Shown: positions 6,716 through 19,142 of the stretch, piece by piece
Position numbering within the stretch: position 1 is the first letter of the stretch
Layout: each line of letters opens with the position of its first letter
From: Escherichia sp. MOD1-EC7003
GTDB lineage: Bacteria; Pseudomonadota; Gammaproteobacteria; Enterobacterales; Enterobacteriaceae
Reading direction: 5' to 3'
NCBI RefSeq assembly: GCF_002965065.1
Contig: NZ_PTRE01000066.1
Location: forward strand, 1 to 34,774
Length of the DNA stretch: 34,774 nucleotides
Notes under the pieces: model-generated
The model's database searches: none
What the model was told of the DNA's origin: nothing
The model's input: the letters and a program-made list of their open reading frames with translations, nothing else
Position numbers and translations under genes: made by a program

Positions 6716-8821
6716 TTAGTGCGCGCCTTTTGCCTGCGCCACAATCTCCTCGACATTTTCCGGCATCGGCTCATACGGCGTTTCTTTCGCCGTTGGTTTC
6801 GGATCTTTCAATGCCGCCAGTGCCGTCTTAATCGAGAACAGCGCCAACACCACCACAACCACCATAAAGAAGATAGTCAGGCCAGCATCGAGACGGTTGT
6901 TAAACACCAGTTGCGCCAGTTGAGACTCAGTATACTGCGACGGAATGTTGCCGCTGTCGATCATCGTCTGGAACTTATTGGCAATCGCCAGGAAACCGAC
7001 TTTCGCATCCGGGCTAAACGCTTTCTGCCAACCTGCGGTCAGGGTACAAATCAGCAGCCAGGCCGTTGGCACCAGCGCCACCCAGGCATAGCGTTGACGT
7101 TTCATCTTGAACAACACCACGGCGCAAAGCATCAAAGCCATCCCTGCCAGCATCTGGTTGGCAATACCAAACAGCGGCCACAAGGTGTTAATACCACCCA
7201 GCGGATCGACTACCCCCTGATGCAGGAAGTAGCCCCACGCCAGTACGCATAGCGCCGTTGCCAGCAGGTTAGCTGGCAGTGAATCGGTCCGTTTCAGGCC
7301 CGGAGACACCACGCCCAGCAGATCCTGCAACATAAAGCGCGCAGCACGCGTACCGGCATCCACCGCCGTCAGAATAAACAGTGCTTCAAACAAAATGGCG
7401 AAGTGATACCAGAAAGCCACATCCATCATGCCGCCCAGCGCACCGTGCAGAATGTAGGCCATCCCCACAGCCAGCGTCGGCGCACCTCCCGCACGGGAAA
7501 TGATCGATTGTTCACCCACTTCGCTGGCAATCTGGTTTAGCGTATCTGGCGTAATGCTAAAGCCCCAGCTACTCACTACCTGCGCAGCAGATGCCACTAC
7601 ATCCACCGTCCCCGCTGGAGCCAGCACCGCCATCGGGCTGTTCATGGCGAAGTACACGCCCGGATCGATAATACAGGCAGAAACCAGCGCCATAATCGCC
7701 ACGAAGGATTCCATCAACATCCCGCCGTAGCCGATAAAGCACGCCTGACCTTCGTTCGCCAGCATCTTCGGTGTGGTGCCGGAAGAGATCAGCGCATGGA
7801 AGCCAGACACCGCGCCACAGGCGATGGTGATAAACAGGAACGGGAACAGGTTACCGGTCCATACCGGGCCAGTGCCATCGACAAATTTGGTCAACGCAGG
7901 CATGGTCAGCGTCGGGCGCATAATCAAAATACCGACAGCCAGACCGACGATAGTCCCTATTTTCAGAAAGGTAGAGAGGTAGTCACGCGGGGCCAGCAGC
8001 AACCACACCGGCAGCACCGCCGCCACAAAACCGTAGCCCACCAGCATCCAGGTCAGCTGTACGCCGGTAAAGTCAAAGTACGGTGCCCAGGTCGGACTTT
8101 CTGCCACCCAGCCGCCAGAGATAATAGCGAAAATCAGGAACACCAGGCCAATCACCGACACTTCGCCAATACGACCCGGACGCAGATAACGCAGGTAGAT
8201 ACCCATGAAGATTGCCAGCGGAATGGTGAACGCAACGGTGTACGTCCCCCACGGGCTATGGGTCAGCGCTTTCACCACGATCATCGCCAACACCGCAAGA
8301 ATAATGACCATGATCATAAAGCAGGCCACCAGCGCTATCACCCCAGCGGTTGGCCCCATCTCTTCTTTGACCAGCTCACCCAGCGAGCGACCATCGCGGC
8401 GCGTGGAAACAAACAGCACCATGAAATCCTGCACCGCACCGGCGAGAACCACCCCGGCAAGCAGCCAGATCATCCCTGGCAGGTAACCCATTTGCGCCGC
8501 CAGTACCGGCCCCACCAGCGGGCCAGCTCCGGCAATTGCCGCAAAATGGTGACCGAACAGCACTTTTTTGTCCGTCGGTACATAATCCAGACCGTCGTTA
8601 TGACGCACCGCTGGCGTCATACGCGTCGGGTCAACCGCCAGTACATTTTTGGCGATATAAAGCCCATAAAAACGGTAGGCGATCAGATAGATACAGACCG
8701 ACGCCACCACAATCCACAGCGCGTTGATCTGTTCCCCACGATGTAAAGCAATGTATCCCAGAGCAAATGCTCCCATTACAGAGAGCACTGTCCAGACGAG
8801 GTATTTCCCTGATTTGTTCAT
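6716..8821 (-). CDS. cstA: Carbon starvation protein A, pyruvate/peptide transporter
   Basis: CstA is a 701-residue polytopic inner-membrane protein with many hydrophobic segments, beginning MNKSGKYLVWTVLSVMGAFALG. It matches K-12 CstA in length and sequence. CstA was first linked to peptide use in carbon starvation and later shown to transport pyruvate. The start at 8821 is the family start. It lies downstream of entH on the same strand but has its own promoter region of 180 bases with a CRP-type site. The downstream ybdD is its usual partner. No frame disruption is seen. Confidence 0.97.
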   Translation of the reverse strand: MNKSGKYLVWTVLSVMGAFALGYIALHRGEQINALWIVVASVCIYLIAYRFYGLYIAKNVLAVDPTRMTPAVRHNDGLDYVPTDKKVLFGHHFAAIAGAGPLVGPVLAAQMGYLPGMIWLLAGVVLAGAVQDFMVLFVSTRRDGRSLGELVKEEMGPTAGVIALVACFMIMVIILAVLAMIVVKALTHSPWGTYTVAFTIPLAIFMGIYLRYLRPGRIGEVSVIGLVFLIFAIISGGWVAESPTWAPYFDFTGVQLTWMLVGYGFVAAVLPVWLLLAPRDYLSTFLKIGTIVGLAVGILIMRPTLTMPALTKFVDGTGPVWTGNLFPFLFITIACGAVSGFHALISSGTTPKMLANEGQACFIGYGGMLMESFVAIMALVSACIIDPGVYFAMNSPMAVLAPAGTVDVVASAAQVVSSWGFSITPDTLNQIASEVGEQSIISRAGGAPTLAVGMAYILHGALGGMMDVAFWYHFAILFEALFILTAVDAGTRAARFMLQDLLGVVSPGLKRTDSLPANLLATALCVLAWGYFLHQGVVDPLGGINTLWPLFGIANQMLAGMALMLCAVVLFKMKRQRYAWVALVPTAWLLICTLTAGWQKAFSPDAKVGFLAIANKFQTMIDSGNIPSQYTESQLAQLVFNNRLDAGLTIFFMVVVVVLALFSIKTALAALKDPKPTAKETPYEPMPENVEEIVAQAKGAH

Positions 8822-8865
8822 AGTTGTTATCCGTGTGAGTGTCCATAGAGATGTTACATTTTGTT

Positions 8866-8893
8866 TCTATAACACCTTTGGGTAATTTAACAA
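8866..8893 (-). promoter_or_regulatory. Candidate cstA promoter
   Basis: On the minus strand, TTGTTA (8888-8893) is followed after 16 bases by TATAGA (8866-8871), giving a start near 8859. The 5' leader would be about 38 bases. The placement puts the CRP-type site about 90 bases upstream of the start. Confidence 0.4.
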
Positions 8894-8941
8894 CACGGCA
8901 ACTATGTAAATACGATTTGAAACCAATATTTAACTTAACAA

Positions 8942-8957
8942 TGTTAACTCGATCACT
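8942..8957 (-). promoter_or_regulatory. CRP-type site upstream of cstA
   Basis: Read on the minus strand the sequence is AGTGA-TCGAGT-TAACA, matching TGTGA-N6-TCACA at 8 of 10 positions. cstA is known to be induced through cAMP-CRP in carbon starvation. The site is centred about 90 bases upstream of the candidate transcription start. Confidence 0.5.
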
Positions 8958-9001
8958 CCGTTAACCGAATTTTCCTGCAATCTCATTTAATTCTGTCGGG
9001 T

Positions 9002-10163
<1,162 letters not shown>

Positions 10164-10164
<1 letters not shown>

Positions 10165-11021
10165 TATTTCACCTCGCGGGAGAGTAGCTTCCACCAGGCG
10201 TCGATGGTCGGGTTTTTCGCCAGCATGACAAAATCGATATCGCCATGCACTTTGCGCCAGCGCGCCGCCAGCGCCATCATGCGCACTGAATCCAGACCGT
10301 AGTCGATCAGGTTGTCGTCATCGAACGGCTCATCAGACTCATCCAGCAACGGCAGGATCACCTCACGCAGCGCCGCTTTAGTTGAAGGGATCGGTGCAGG
10401 CAATAATTCTTCGGTCATCACCACCCGACCAGAACGCCCGGCCACATATTTCAGCGACATCAAATGCTCGTCACGGCTGAAATCTGCCAGCGCATCTGCC
10501 ACCATAAACGGTTTAATATCCCGCATAAATGCGTCGGTTGCGGTGGTCATACAGCCAATGTGGGCATATACCCCGGTAATAATCAGCTGGTTACGTCCAC
10601 TCTCTTTAAGCATTTGCTCCAGCGGGGAACGATGAAACGCGCTGTAGCGCCACTTCACCAGCACCGTGTCGTCGGCATCTGGCGTCAGGCGATCCACCAC
10701 CTTTTGCTGTTCCGGCGAACGGGTCAGGCCCGGCCCCCACATATCATTTAACAGTGCCCGATCTTCATCGCTCTGCTCTTTCGGCTGGGCGGTGTAATAA
10801 ACCGGGATATTGTTCTGTTTACAGTAGTCGCGCAGCGCGGCAATATTCGCGATCACCTGCTCCATCATCGGGCAGTTCTCGCCCCAGAAGCTGACAAAAT
10901 AGTCCTGCATATCATGGATTAACAACGCGGCACGTTGCGGTTCAAAGGCCCAGTCAACTTTATTCTGGGGAATATCGTGAGACTCCGGCAGTGCGTAAGC
11001 CTGTAATTTTGGAATAGCCAT
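10164..11021 (-). CDS. entB: Isochorismatase / aryl carrier protein EntB
   Basis: EntB is a 285-residue bifunctional protein. The N-terminal isochorismatase domain (about 1-205, with LLIHDMQDYF at 33-42 and the GCMTTATDAF region) makes 2,3-dihydro-DHB from isochorismate. The C-terminal aryl carrier domain holds the phosphopantetheine Ser245 in YGLDSVRMM. EntD modifies that serine, EntE loads DHB onto it, and EntF takes it for amide bonding. The start at 11021 gives MAIPKLQAYALP as in K-12. The gap from entE is 11 bases. Confidence 0.97.
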
Positions 11022-11032
11022 CGTGTTCTCCT

Positions 11033-12643
11033 TCAGGCTGATGCGCGTGACGCCAGCCACTGACGTAATTGTTTTTTATCGACTTTCCCGACCGCCGTCA
11101 GCGGAAGTGAATCCACACACTCCACGCGATCCGGTAATTTAAATTCGGCAATACCCTGTTCACGCAGGAAACGACGCACCTGCACCGCGCGCAGCGGCTC
11201 TTTTACCACCAGATAAGCGCAGCTTTTTTCGCCCATCAGTTCATCTTCCATGCTCACCAGCGCGGCGTAGATCACTGCCGGATGACGCAGTAACAGGTTT
11301 TCGATCTCTTCGGCAGCGATCTTCTCGCCGCCACGGTTGATCTGATCTTTCTCGCGCCCCTGCACGGTGATGTAACCATCTGGATCAATAGAGATCAGAT
11401 CGCCGGAACAGTAAAAACCGTTGGCATCAAAGGCACTGGCATTGTGCTGCGGACTTTTGTAATAACCCCGGAAGGTGTACGGCCCACGCGTCATCAGGCG
11501 TCCGACTTCCCCTTGCGGCAGTGGATTTCCTTCGGCATCGGCAACCCATACTTCGTCATCCGGGCACATTGGGTAACCCTGGGTATGGATAATTTTCTCC
11601 GCGCTATCATCAAGACGGGTGTAGTTCACCAGTCCTTCTGCCATGCCAAACACCTGCTGCAACTGGCAGCCAATCTCTGAGGGAATACGCGCCGCAAGCG
11701 TGGCAGAAAGACGAGCGCCACCGACCTGTAACAGTTTCAGCGAGGCAAGCTGCGTCCGGCTTTCGCCTTCGGTCAGCGCCTGTAACCACAGGCTGACTGC
11801 CGGCGGCACCAGCGCGGTAACATTAACCTGATGTTTTTCAATCAATGGGAAGCAAAGCGTGGCGCTGGGATCGGTCGCCAGAACGACAGTGCCGCCAGCG
11901 AGAAAGACGCCCAGCGAACCTGGCGAACTCATGGCGTAGTTATGAGCCGCCGGGATCGCGCACAGGTAGCGCGTCTGTTGTGTGAACTGACAAATCTCGA
12001 CGCTACGGCGCACGCTGTAGTAATAGTCGTTATGAGTGCGCGGGATCAATTTCGGTGTGCCGGTGGTGCCGCCGGAAAGCTGGAAATAGGCCACTTCATC
12101 TGCAGGTGACGGCGTGGCAGTAAAATCCTCTGCCGGATGGTTAATCGCATCCTGCAAATTATGCTCACCGCTGTCGTTCAGCAACTGCACCACGCGAATG
12201 GAGGAATGCTCTGCAACAAATGTATTGAGAAAATCATCCCCGCTAAACAGCGCATGTTGGCGATCGGCAATCAGTAACGCCGGTTCAATCTGGCTGGCAT
12301 AGGCGTTCAGTTCACTACGCTGATGGCTGAACAGCGCCAGCACCGGCGCAACGCCCAGCTTCAGCAGCGCGAAAAAGGTAATGTAAAGTTCAGCGACGTT
12401 ACCCAGTTGTACCAGCGCGGTTTCACCAGGTTTAATGCCCTGACGGCGCAAACTACACGCGAGGTTATCTGCCGCCTGATTCAGCTCCCGATAACTCAAC
12501 TGCCGCTCGCCGTCGATAACCGCGATGCTGTCACTCACAGCATGTCGTGTCAGAATGTCGGTCAGCGGCAAATCCTGCCAGTAGCCTTTTTCCCGATAGC
12601 GACGGGCAAACTCTTCCGGCCAGCGGGTGAATGGAATGCTCAT
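11033..12643 (-). CDS. entE: 2,3-dihydroxybenzoate-AMP ligase EntE
   Basis: EntE is a 536-residue ANL-superfamily adenylating enzyme. It activates DHB with ATP and loads it on the EntB carrier domain. The P-loop-like motif SGGTTGTPK is near residues 190-198. [13 protein letters not shown] and [20 protein letters not shown] form the hinge and C-terminal core motifs. The catalytic lysine sits near the end in [10 protein letters not shown]. The start at 12643 is preceded by GGAG (12649-12652). entC stops nine bases upstream. Confidence 0.97.
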   Translation of the reverse strand: MSIPFTRWPEEFARRYREKGYWQDLPLTDILTRHAVSDSIAVIDGERQLSYRELNQAADNLACSLRRQGIKPGETALVQLGNVAELYITFFALLKLGVAPVLALFSHQRSELNAYASQIEPALLIADRQHALFSGDDFLNTFVAEHSSIRVVQLLNDSGEHNLQDAINHPAEDFTATPSPADEVAYFQLSGGTTGTPKLIPRTHNDYYYSVRRSVEICQFTQQTRYLCAIPAAHNYAMSSPGSLGVFLAGGTVVLATDPSATLCFPLIEKHQVNVTALVPPAVSLWLQALTEGESRTQLASLKLLQVGGARLSATLAARIPSEIGCQLQQVFGMAEGLVNYTRLDDSAEKIIHTQGYPMCPDDEVWVADAEGNPLPQGEVGRLMTRGPYTFRGYYKSPQHNASAFDANGFYCSGDLISIDPDGYITVQGREKDQINRGGEKIAAEEIENLLLRHPAVIYAALVSMEDELMGEKSCAYLVVKEPLRAVQVRRFLREQGIAEFKLPDRVECVDSLPLTAVGKVDKKQLRQWLASRASA

Positions 12644-12652
12644 CCTCACTCC

Positions 12653-13828
<1,176 letters not shown>

Positions 13829-13857
13829 ATCATCCTCCATAAAATGATAAGGGCTTT

Positions 13858-13876
13858 AATAATGATTATCATTTAT
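13858..13876. promoter_or_regulatory. Fur-type box between entC and fepB
   Basis: The 19 bases beginning AATAATGATTATCATT match the Fur consensus GATAATGATAATCATTATC at 14 positions, with the core ATAATGATTATCATT nearly exact. It is 30 bases upstream of the entC start. The divergent entC/fepB promoter region is a known Fur target. Confidence 0.75.
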
Positions 13877-14015
13877 ATTTTCGGGCGCTAACCTAAAAGC
13901 AAACGTGCGCTATGTCAACTCTTGAGGTCACTCAATCTGCAATTCGGTGTTGCATCTGCTTGTTGTTGCAATGAAAATGAGAAGCATTAACTCAATTAAT
14001 ACAGGAAGCTGATTT

Positions 14016-14972
14016 GTGAGACTCGCCACGCTCTACCGCAACGCCCTTCTATTAACAGGACTTTTACTTTCAGGAATAGCCGCCGTTCAGGCCGCCGACT
14101 GGCCGCGTCAGATTACTGACAGCCGTGGCACTCATACCCTGGAAAGCCAACCTCAGCGTATTGTTTCCACTAGCGTTACCCTGACCGGCTCATTGCTGGC
14201 GATTGATGCTCCGGTGATCGCCAGTGGCGCAACCACGCCGAATAACCGCGTCGCGGATGACCAGGGCTTTTTACGCCAGTGGAGCAAGGTGGCGAAAGAA
14301 CGCAAACTGCAGCGGCTCTATATCGGCGAACCGAGTGCCGAAGCCGTTGCCGCGCAAATGCCGGATCTGATTTTAATTAGCGCCACCGGCGGCGATTCGG
14401 CGCTGGCGCTGTATGATCAGCTCTCCACCATCGCCCCGACGTTAATCATCAATTACGACGATAAAAGCTGGCAGTCGCTGTTAACGCAGCTTGGGGAAAT
14501 TACCGGGCATGAAAAACAAACAGCAGAGCGGATTGCGCAGTTTGATAAGCAACTGGCAGCCGTGAAACAGCAAATCAAACTGCCACCACAACCGGTAAGC
14601 GCCATTGTCTATACTGCTGCTGCGCACAGTGCCAACCTCTGGACGCCTGAATCAGCACAAGGGCAGATGCTCGAACAACTTGGTTTTACGCTGGCAAAGC
14701 TACCGACAGGCCTTAACGCCAGCGAAAGCCAGGGCAAACGCCATGACATCGTTCAGCTTGGCGGGGAAAATCTGGCGGCAGGGTTAAATGGCGAATCACT
14801 ATTCTTGTTCGCTGGTGATCAGAAAGATACCGATGCTATTTACGCCAATCCGCTACTCGCGCACCTACCCGCAGTACAGAACAAGCGGGTTTACGCACTA
14901 GGAACCGAGACGTTCCGTCTGGATTACTACAGCGCCATGCAAGTGCTGGAACGACTTAAGGCGCTGTTTTAA
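14016..14972 (+). CDS. fepB: Ferric enterobactin periplasmic binding protein FepB
   Basis: FepB is a 318-residue periplasmic binding protein of the siderophore/B12 type. It delivers ferric enterobactin from FepA to FepDGC. The signal peptide is [26 protein letters not shown] with cleavage before ADWP. The start codon is GTG at 14016, supported by AGGA at 14002-14005 and by the signal peptide. The last codons abut entS: the two stop codons on opposite strands are three bases apart. Confidence 0.96.
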   Translation: MRLATLYRNALLLTGLLLSGIAAVQAADWPRQITDSRGTHTLESQPQRIVSTSVTLTGSLLAIDAPVIASGATTPNNRVADDQGFLRQWSKVAKERKLQRLYIGEPSAEAVAAQMPDLILISATGGDSALALYDQLSTIAPTLIINYDDKSWQSLLTQLGEITGHEKQTAERIAQFDKQLAAVKQQIKLPPQPVSAIVYTAAAHSANLWTPESAQGQMLEQLGFTLAKLPTGLNASESQGKRHDIVQLGGENLAAGLNGESLFLFAGDQKDTDAIYANPLLAHLPAVQNKRVYALGTETFRLDYYSAMQVLERLKALF

Positions 14973-14975
14973 TTA

Positions 14976-16226
14976 TTAACTTTCAGACGCTGCCGCCTGC
15001 GGTGGCGTCTGGCGAAAACGGCGCAACTCCACCAGCATCATCAACAACAACACGCCGATAATCAACAAACCAAACCCGCTCGCGCTTGCGGAAGCCACTG
15101 GCGTCATCATCGCCCCCAGACCGCCCAGCAACGCCGCGCCTATGGCATCACCCGTCACGTTTTGTGCTGTCCACAAACCGTTAATCCGTCCTAACATCGC
15201 CTCCGGGGTTTGCGTTTGCAGCATCGTGTATTGCAGCAACGAACTAACCGCGCTCAGCCAGCCGAACAGCGCCAGACAAACCACGCCTAAAATCCACATT
15301 GGCATCAGGCCAAACAAACCAATGGCGAGGAACGATCCCAGCGTGGAGAGCAGCATCAATAAACCTGGTCGCGGGTTATGCGCCAGTTTCCCGCTGGTTA
15401 ATGCGCCAATAGCGGCACCGAGCGGGATCGCCGCATAGAGAAAACCAATCTGTGCCGCCGACATCTGCCAGTTGGCAGCCAGCGCCGGATAAAGTACCCG
15501 TACCGCGCTCGCCATCGTCAATAACCCCCCCAGCAGCGCAATGCCGCCCACCAGCGGGCTGGCGAGCAAAAAACGAAATCCTGCCAGTAATGATTTCAAC
15601 GGATGCTCACGCGGCTGCGGCGGTGGTGGCAGCGCCGGAAGACTCAACAACGGCAGCAAGGTAATAAACGTGCCCGCCGCCGCCAGTCCGTAATTCCAGG
15701 CGACGCCGCCGGTTGCCAGCAATAAACCGCCAATCATGGGCGAAATCACCGATCCCAGCCGCACAGTCAACATGGTGATCGCCCCGGCCTGCATTAAATT
15801 TTCACGCCCTACCAATGCCGGAGTTGCTGCCAGTAGCGCCGTAACGCCAAGTGATGCGAAAAAACCATCCCATAAACCAAGTAAATAGATTGCCAATAGA
15901 GATGGCTCCGGCAGCAGCGCGTTCAGGCACAGGCCAATAAAACCAATGCCACAGGTGCCGCGCGCCAGCAAAATCACTTTTTTGCGCTCATAGCGATCTG
16001 CCAGCACGCCGCCAACCATCAGGCCAACAAACATCGCACTGCCGGTAAGCGTCACGGAAAGCCCCACCTGCCAGGTGGACTGCGTCATCATCTGGATCTG
16101 CACCGGCACCGCAACGCCAAGCAACCCCAGAGAAACAATAGAGATAAAACGCGCGAGGAATACTGCGCGAAACGCCGGGTGCGTTTTCAACAGGCTGAGG
16201 TTAAGCAGCCAGGATTGTTTATTCAT
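14976..16226 (-). CDS. entS: Enterobactin exporter EntS (MFS)
   Basis: EntS is a 416-residue, 12-helix major facilitator protein that exports enterobactin across the inner membrane. The MFS loop motif [12 protein letters not shown] after helix 2 is clear. The start at 16226 agrees with K-12. It is divergent from fepD and shares overlapping Fur boxes with it. It converges on fepB with no room for a terminator between the stops. Confidence 0.96.
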   Translation of the reverse strand: MNKQSWLLNLSLLKTHPAFRAVFLARFISIVSLGLLGVAVPVQIQMMTQSTWQVGLSVTLTGSAMFVGLMVGGVLADRYERKKVILLARGTCGIGFIGLCLNALLPEPSLLAIYLLGLWDGFFASLGVTALLAATPALVGRENLMQAGAITMLTVRLGSVISPMIGGLLLATGGVAWNYGLAAAGTFITLLPLLSLPALPPPPQPREHPLKSLLAGFRFLLASPLVGGIALLGGLLTMASAVRVLYPALAANWQMSAAQIGFLYAAIPLGAAIGALTSGKLAHNPRPGLLMLLSTLGSFLAIGLFGLMPMWILGVVCLALFGWLSAVSSLLQYTMLQTQTPEAMLGRINGLWTAQNVTGDAIGAALLGGLGAMMTPVASASASGFGLLIIGVLLLMMLVELRRFRQTPPQAAASES

Positions 16227-16299
16227 TACAACGCCTTGCCATTAAATATTTTAAATACCTATTCTTAGGCTGCACATGCTAACATATCCAAATAAGATC

Positions 16300-16324
16300 G
16301 ATAACGATAATTAATTTCATTATC
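16300..16324. promoter_or_regulatory. Overlapping Fur-type boxes between entS and fepD
   Basis: Two 19-base windows, 16300-16318 and 16306-16324, each match GATAATGATAATCATTATC at 15 positions and are offset by six bases. A six-base step is the classic layout for two Fur dimers binding on different faces of the helix. The site ends 12 bases before the fepD start and is about 74 bases from entS. Confidence 0.7.
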
Positions 16325-16336
16325 ATGGAAGTTAGT

Positions 16337-17341
16337 ATGTCTGGTTCTGTTGCCGTGACACGCACCATTGCCGTGCCCGGATTGCTGTTATTACTGATTA
16401 TCGCGACGGCATTAAGCCTGCTCATTGGGGCAAAATCACTCCCCGCTTCCGTAGTGCTGGAGGCCTTCTCCGGCAGCTGCCAGAGTGCCGACTGCACCAT
16501 CGTGCTCGACGCCCGATTACCGCGCACCCTTGCCGGTTTACTGGCTGGCGGCGCGCTTGGTCTTGCCGGGGCGTTAATGCAAACCCTCACCCGAAACCCA
16601 CTTGCCGATCCCGGTTTGCTTGGGGTGAATGCCGGTGCCAGCTTTGCCATTGTGCTCGGCGCGGCGCTGTTTGGTTACTCATCCGCGCAGGAACAACTGG
16701 CGATGGCCTTCGCCGGGGCGCTGGTGGCCTCGTTGATTGTTGCCTTTACCGGCAGCCAGGGCGGCGGGCAGTTAAGTCCGGTGCGTTTAACCCTGGCGGG
16801 CGTGGCGCTGGCGGCGGTGCTGGAAGGGCTGACCAGCGGCATCGCCCTGCTTAATCCTGACGTCTACGATCAACTGCGTTTCTGGCAAGCCGGTTCGCTG
16901 GATATTCGTAATTTACACACCTTAAAAGTGGTGCTGATCCCGGTGCTGATCGCCGGAGTAACTGCGCTATTACTGAGCCGTGCGCTGAACAGTTTAAGCC
17001 TCGGCAGTGACACCGCGACGGCGCTGGGCAGCCGCGTGGCACGCACACAGCTGATTGGTCTGCTGGCGATTACCGTGCTTTGTGGTAGTGCGACAGCGGT
17101 AGTTGGCCCGATTGCCTTTATTGGCCTGATGATGCCGCATATGGCGCGCTGGCTGGTCGGTGCCGATCATCGCTGGTCGCTGCCCGTTACGCTACTCGCT
17201 ACCCCTGCCCTGCTGCTGTTTGCCGATATCATCGGGCGGGTGATTGTGCCCGGCGAGCTACGCGTTTCCGTGGTCAGTGCGTTTATTGGTGCGCCGGTGT
17301 TGATCTTCCTCGTGCGACGTAAAACGCGAGGTGGCGCATGA
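16337..17341 (+). CDS. fepD: Ferric enterobactin ABC permease FepD
   Basis: FepD is a 334-residue FecCD/BtuC-family permease with about nine to ten membrane helices. The family segments LPRTLAGLLAGGALGLAGALMQ and FIGLMMPHMAR (loop contacting FepC) are present. The ATG at 16337 gives MSGSVAVTR as in K-12. An ATG four codons upstream lies against the Fur box and is rejected. It overlaps fepG by four bases (ATGA), as expected for a coupled FepD-FepG pair. Confidence 0.96.
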   Translation: MSGSVAVTRTIAVPGLLLLLIIATALSLLIGAKSLPASVVLEAFSGSCQSADCTIVLDARLPRTLAGLLAGGALGLAGALMQTLTRNPLADPGLLGVNAGASFAIVLGAALFGYSSAQEQLAMAFAGALVASLIVAFTGSQGGGQLSPVRLTLAGVALAAVLEGLTSGIALLNPDVYDQLRFWQAGSLDIRNLHTLKVVLIPVLIAGVTALLLSRALNSLSLGSDTATALGSRVARTQLIGLLAITVLCGSATAVVGPIAFIGLMMPHMARWLVGADHRWSLPVTLLATPALLLFADIIGRVIVPGELRVSVVSAFIGAPVLIFLVRRKTRGGA

Positions 17342-18330
17342 TTTACGTCTCTCGCCGATTAATCATCACCTGTTTGCTGCTAATTACCGCCTGTGTGGTT
17401 GCTGGTATCTGGGGATTACGCAGCGGTGCCGTCACGCTGGAAACCTCGCAAGTATTCGCCGCACTGATGGGCGATGCGCCGCGCAGTATGACGATGGTAG
17501 TCACCGAATGGCGTTTACCGCGGGTACTGATGGCGCTGTTGATTGGCGCGGCGCTGGGCGTCAGCGGCGCGATTTTTCAGTCGCTGATGCGTAACCCGCT
17601 CGGTAGCCCTGACGTAATGGGCTTTAACACCGGAGCATGGAGCGGCGTGCTGGTGGCGATGGTGCTGTTTGGTCAGGACCTGACGGCTATCGCGCTGGCA
17701 GCAATGGCGGGCGGCATTGTCACTTCGCTGCTGGTCTGGCTACTTGCCTGGCGTAACGGTATCGACACCTTTCGGTTGATTATTATCGGCATCGGCGTTC
17801 GCGCCATGCTGGTGGCTTTTAATACCTGGCTGTTGCTAAAAGCGTCTTTAGAAACGGCGCTAACCGCAGGATTATGGAATGCCGGATCGCTCAACGGCCT
17901 GACGTGGGCAAAAACCTCGCCCTCCTCACCCATCATGATATTGATGCTAATTGCCGCCGCTTTACTGGTACGCCGGATGCGCTTGCTTGAAATGGGCGAT
18001 GATACCGCGTGTGCGCTGGGCGTCAGCGTCGAACGCTCGCGTCTGTTAATGATGCTGGTCGCTGTGGTACTTACCGCAGCTGCCACAGCTCTTGCTGGGC
18101 CGATTTCCTTTATTGCTTTAGTCGCGCCACATATTGCCAGACGCATTAGCGGCACCGCTCGCTGGGGGCTGACCCAGGCGGCGCTGTGCGGTGCTCTGTT
18201 ACTACTGGCAGCCGATCTCTGCGCCCAGCAACTATTTATGCCGTATCAACTTCCGGTTGGCGTCGTTACCGTCAGCCTCGGCGGTATTTACCTTATCGTC
18301 TTGTTAATTCAGGAGTCTCGCAAAAAATGA
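17338..18330 (+). CDS. fepG: Ferric enterobactin ABC permease FepG
   Basis: FepG is a 330-residue FecCD-family permease that pairs with FepD. It has WRLPRVLMALLIGAALGVSGAIFQ near the N-terminal third and FIALVAPHIAR as the ATPase-coupling loop. It starts in the ATGA overlap with fepD and ends in an ATGA overlap with fepC, so all three genes are translationally coupled. Length and sequence match K-12. Confidence 0.96.
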   Translation: MIYVSRRLIITCLLLITACVVAGIWGLRSGAVTLETSQVFAALMGDAPRSMTMVVTEWRLPRVLMALLIGAALGVSGAIFQSLMRNPLGSPDVMGFNTGAWSGVLVAMVLFGQDLTAIALAAMAGGIVTSLLVWLLAWRNGIDTFRLIIIGIGVRAMLVAFNTWLLLKASLETALTAGLWNAGSLNGLTWAKTSPSSPIMILMLIAAALLVRRMRLLEMGDDTACALGVSVERSRLLMMLVAVVLTAAATALAGPISFIALVAPHIARRISGTARWGLTQAALCGALLLLAADLCAQQLFMPYQLPVGVVTVSLGGIYLIVLLIQESRKK

Positions 18331-19142
18331 CCGAATCAGTAGCCCGTTTGCGCGGCGAACAGTTAACCCTCGGATATGGCAAATATACTGTTGCGGAAAA
18401 TCTGACTGTAGAAATTCCTGATGGCCACTTCACAGCAATTATCGGGCCAAATGGCTGCGGTAAATCGACGTTACTGCGTACCTTAAGCCGCCTGATGACG
18501 CCTGCTCACGGACATGTCTGGCTGGATGGCGAGCACATTCAACATTACGCCAGTAAAGAGGTTGCCCGCCGGATTGGTCTACTGGCGCAAAATGCTACCA
18601 CACCGGGAGATATCACCGTGCAGGAACTGGTAGCGCGTGGGCGTTATCCGCATCAACCGCTGTTTACCCGCTGGCGCAAAGAAGATGAAGAAGCGGTAAC
18701 GAAAGCGATGCAGGCCACGGGAATAACTCATCTGGCTGCTCAAAGCGTGGATACCCTCTCCGGTGGACAACGCCAGCGAGCATGGATCGCGATGGTGCTG
18801 GCCCAGGAAACGGCGATAATGCTGCTCGACGAACCCACCACCTGGCTGGATATCAGTCATCAGATTGATTTGCTGGAACTGTTAAGCGAACTGAATCGCG
18901 AGAAAGGCTATACCCTGGCGGCAGTGCTGCACGATCTTAATCAAGCCTGTCGTTACGCCAGCCATTTGATTGCATTGCGGGAAGGGAAAATTGTTGCTCA
19001 GGGAGAGCCGAAGGAGATTGTCACAGCTGAACTGATTGAGCTCATTTATGGTCTGCGCTGCATGATTATTGACGATCCAGTAGCAGGAACGCCGCTCGTG
19101 GTGCCGCTCGGACGAACGGCACCTTCAACCGCAAAGATTTAA
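18327..19142 (+). CDS. fepC: Ferric enterobactin ABC ATPase FepC
   Basis: FepC is a 271-residue ATP-binding subunit. Walker A GPNGCGKST, signature LSGGQRQR and Walker B IMLLDEPTTWLD are intact, followed by the H-loop VLHDLNQ. The ATG at 18327 overlaps the fepG stop by four bases. Longer open frames upstream lie inside fepG and are rejected. The C-terminus differs slightly from the K-12 protein as I recall it (STAKI here). Its stop overlaps the fepE stop on the other strand within a shared TTAA. Confidence 0.96.
   Translation: MTESVARLRGEQLTLGYGKYTVAENLTVEIPDGHFTAIIGPNGCGKSTLLRTLSRLMTPAHGHVWLDGEHIQHYASKEVARRIGLLAQNATTPGDITVQELVARGRYPHQPLFTRWRKEDEEAVTKAMQATGITHLAAQSVDTLSGGQRQRAWIAMVLAQETAIMLLDEPTTWLDISHQIDLLELLSELNREKGYTLAAVLHDLNQACRYASHLIALREGKIVAQGEPKEIVTAELIELIYGLRCMIIDDPVAGTPLVVPLGRTAPSTAKI

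Noticed and set aside
7796..8746. Long open frame opposite to cstA (316 codons)
   Set aside because: It is antisense to a fully conserved transporter gene, its product is rich in His, Gln and Arg with no fold-like pattern, and it has no ribosome site. It is a composition shadow.
18186..18326. Extension of FepC by 47 residues inside fepG
   Set aside because: The ATGA overlap at 18327 gives the known 271-residue ATPase, and the extension is out-of-frame fepG sequence.
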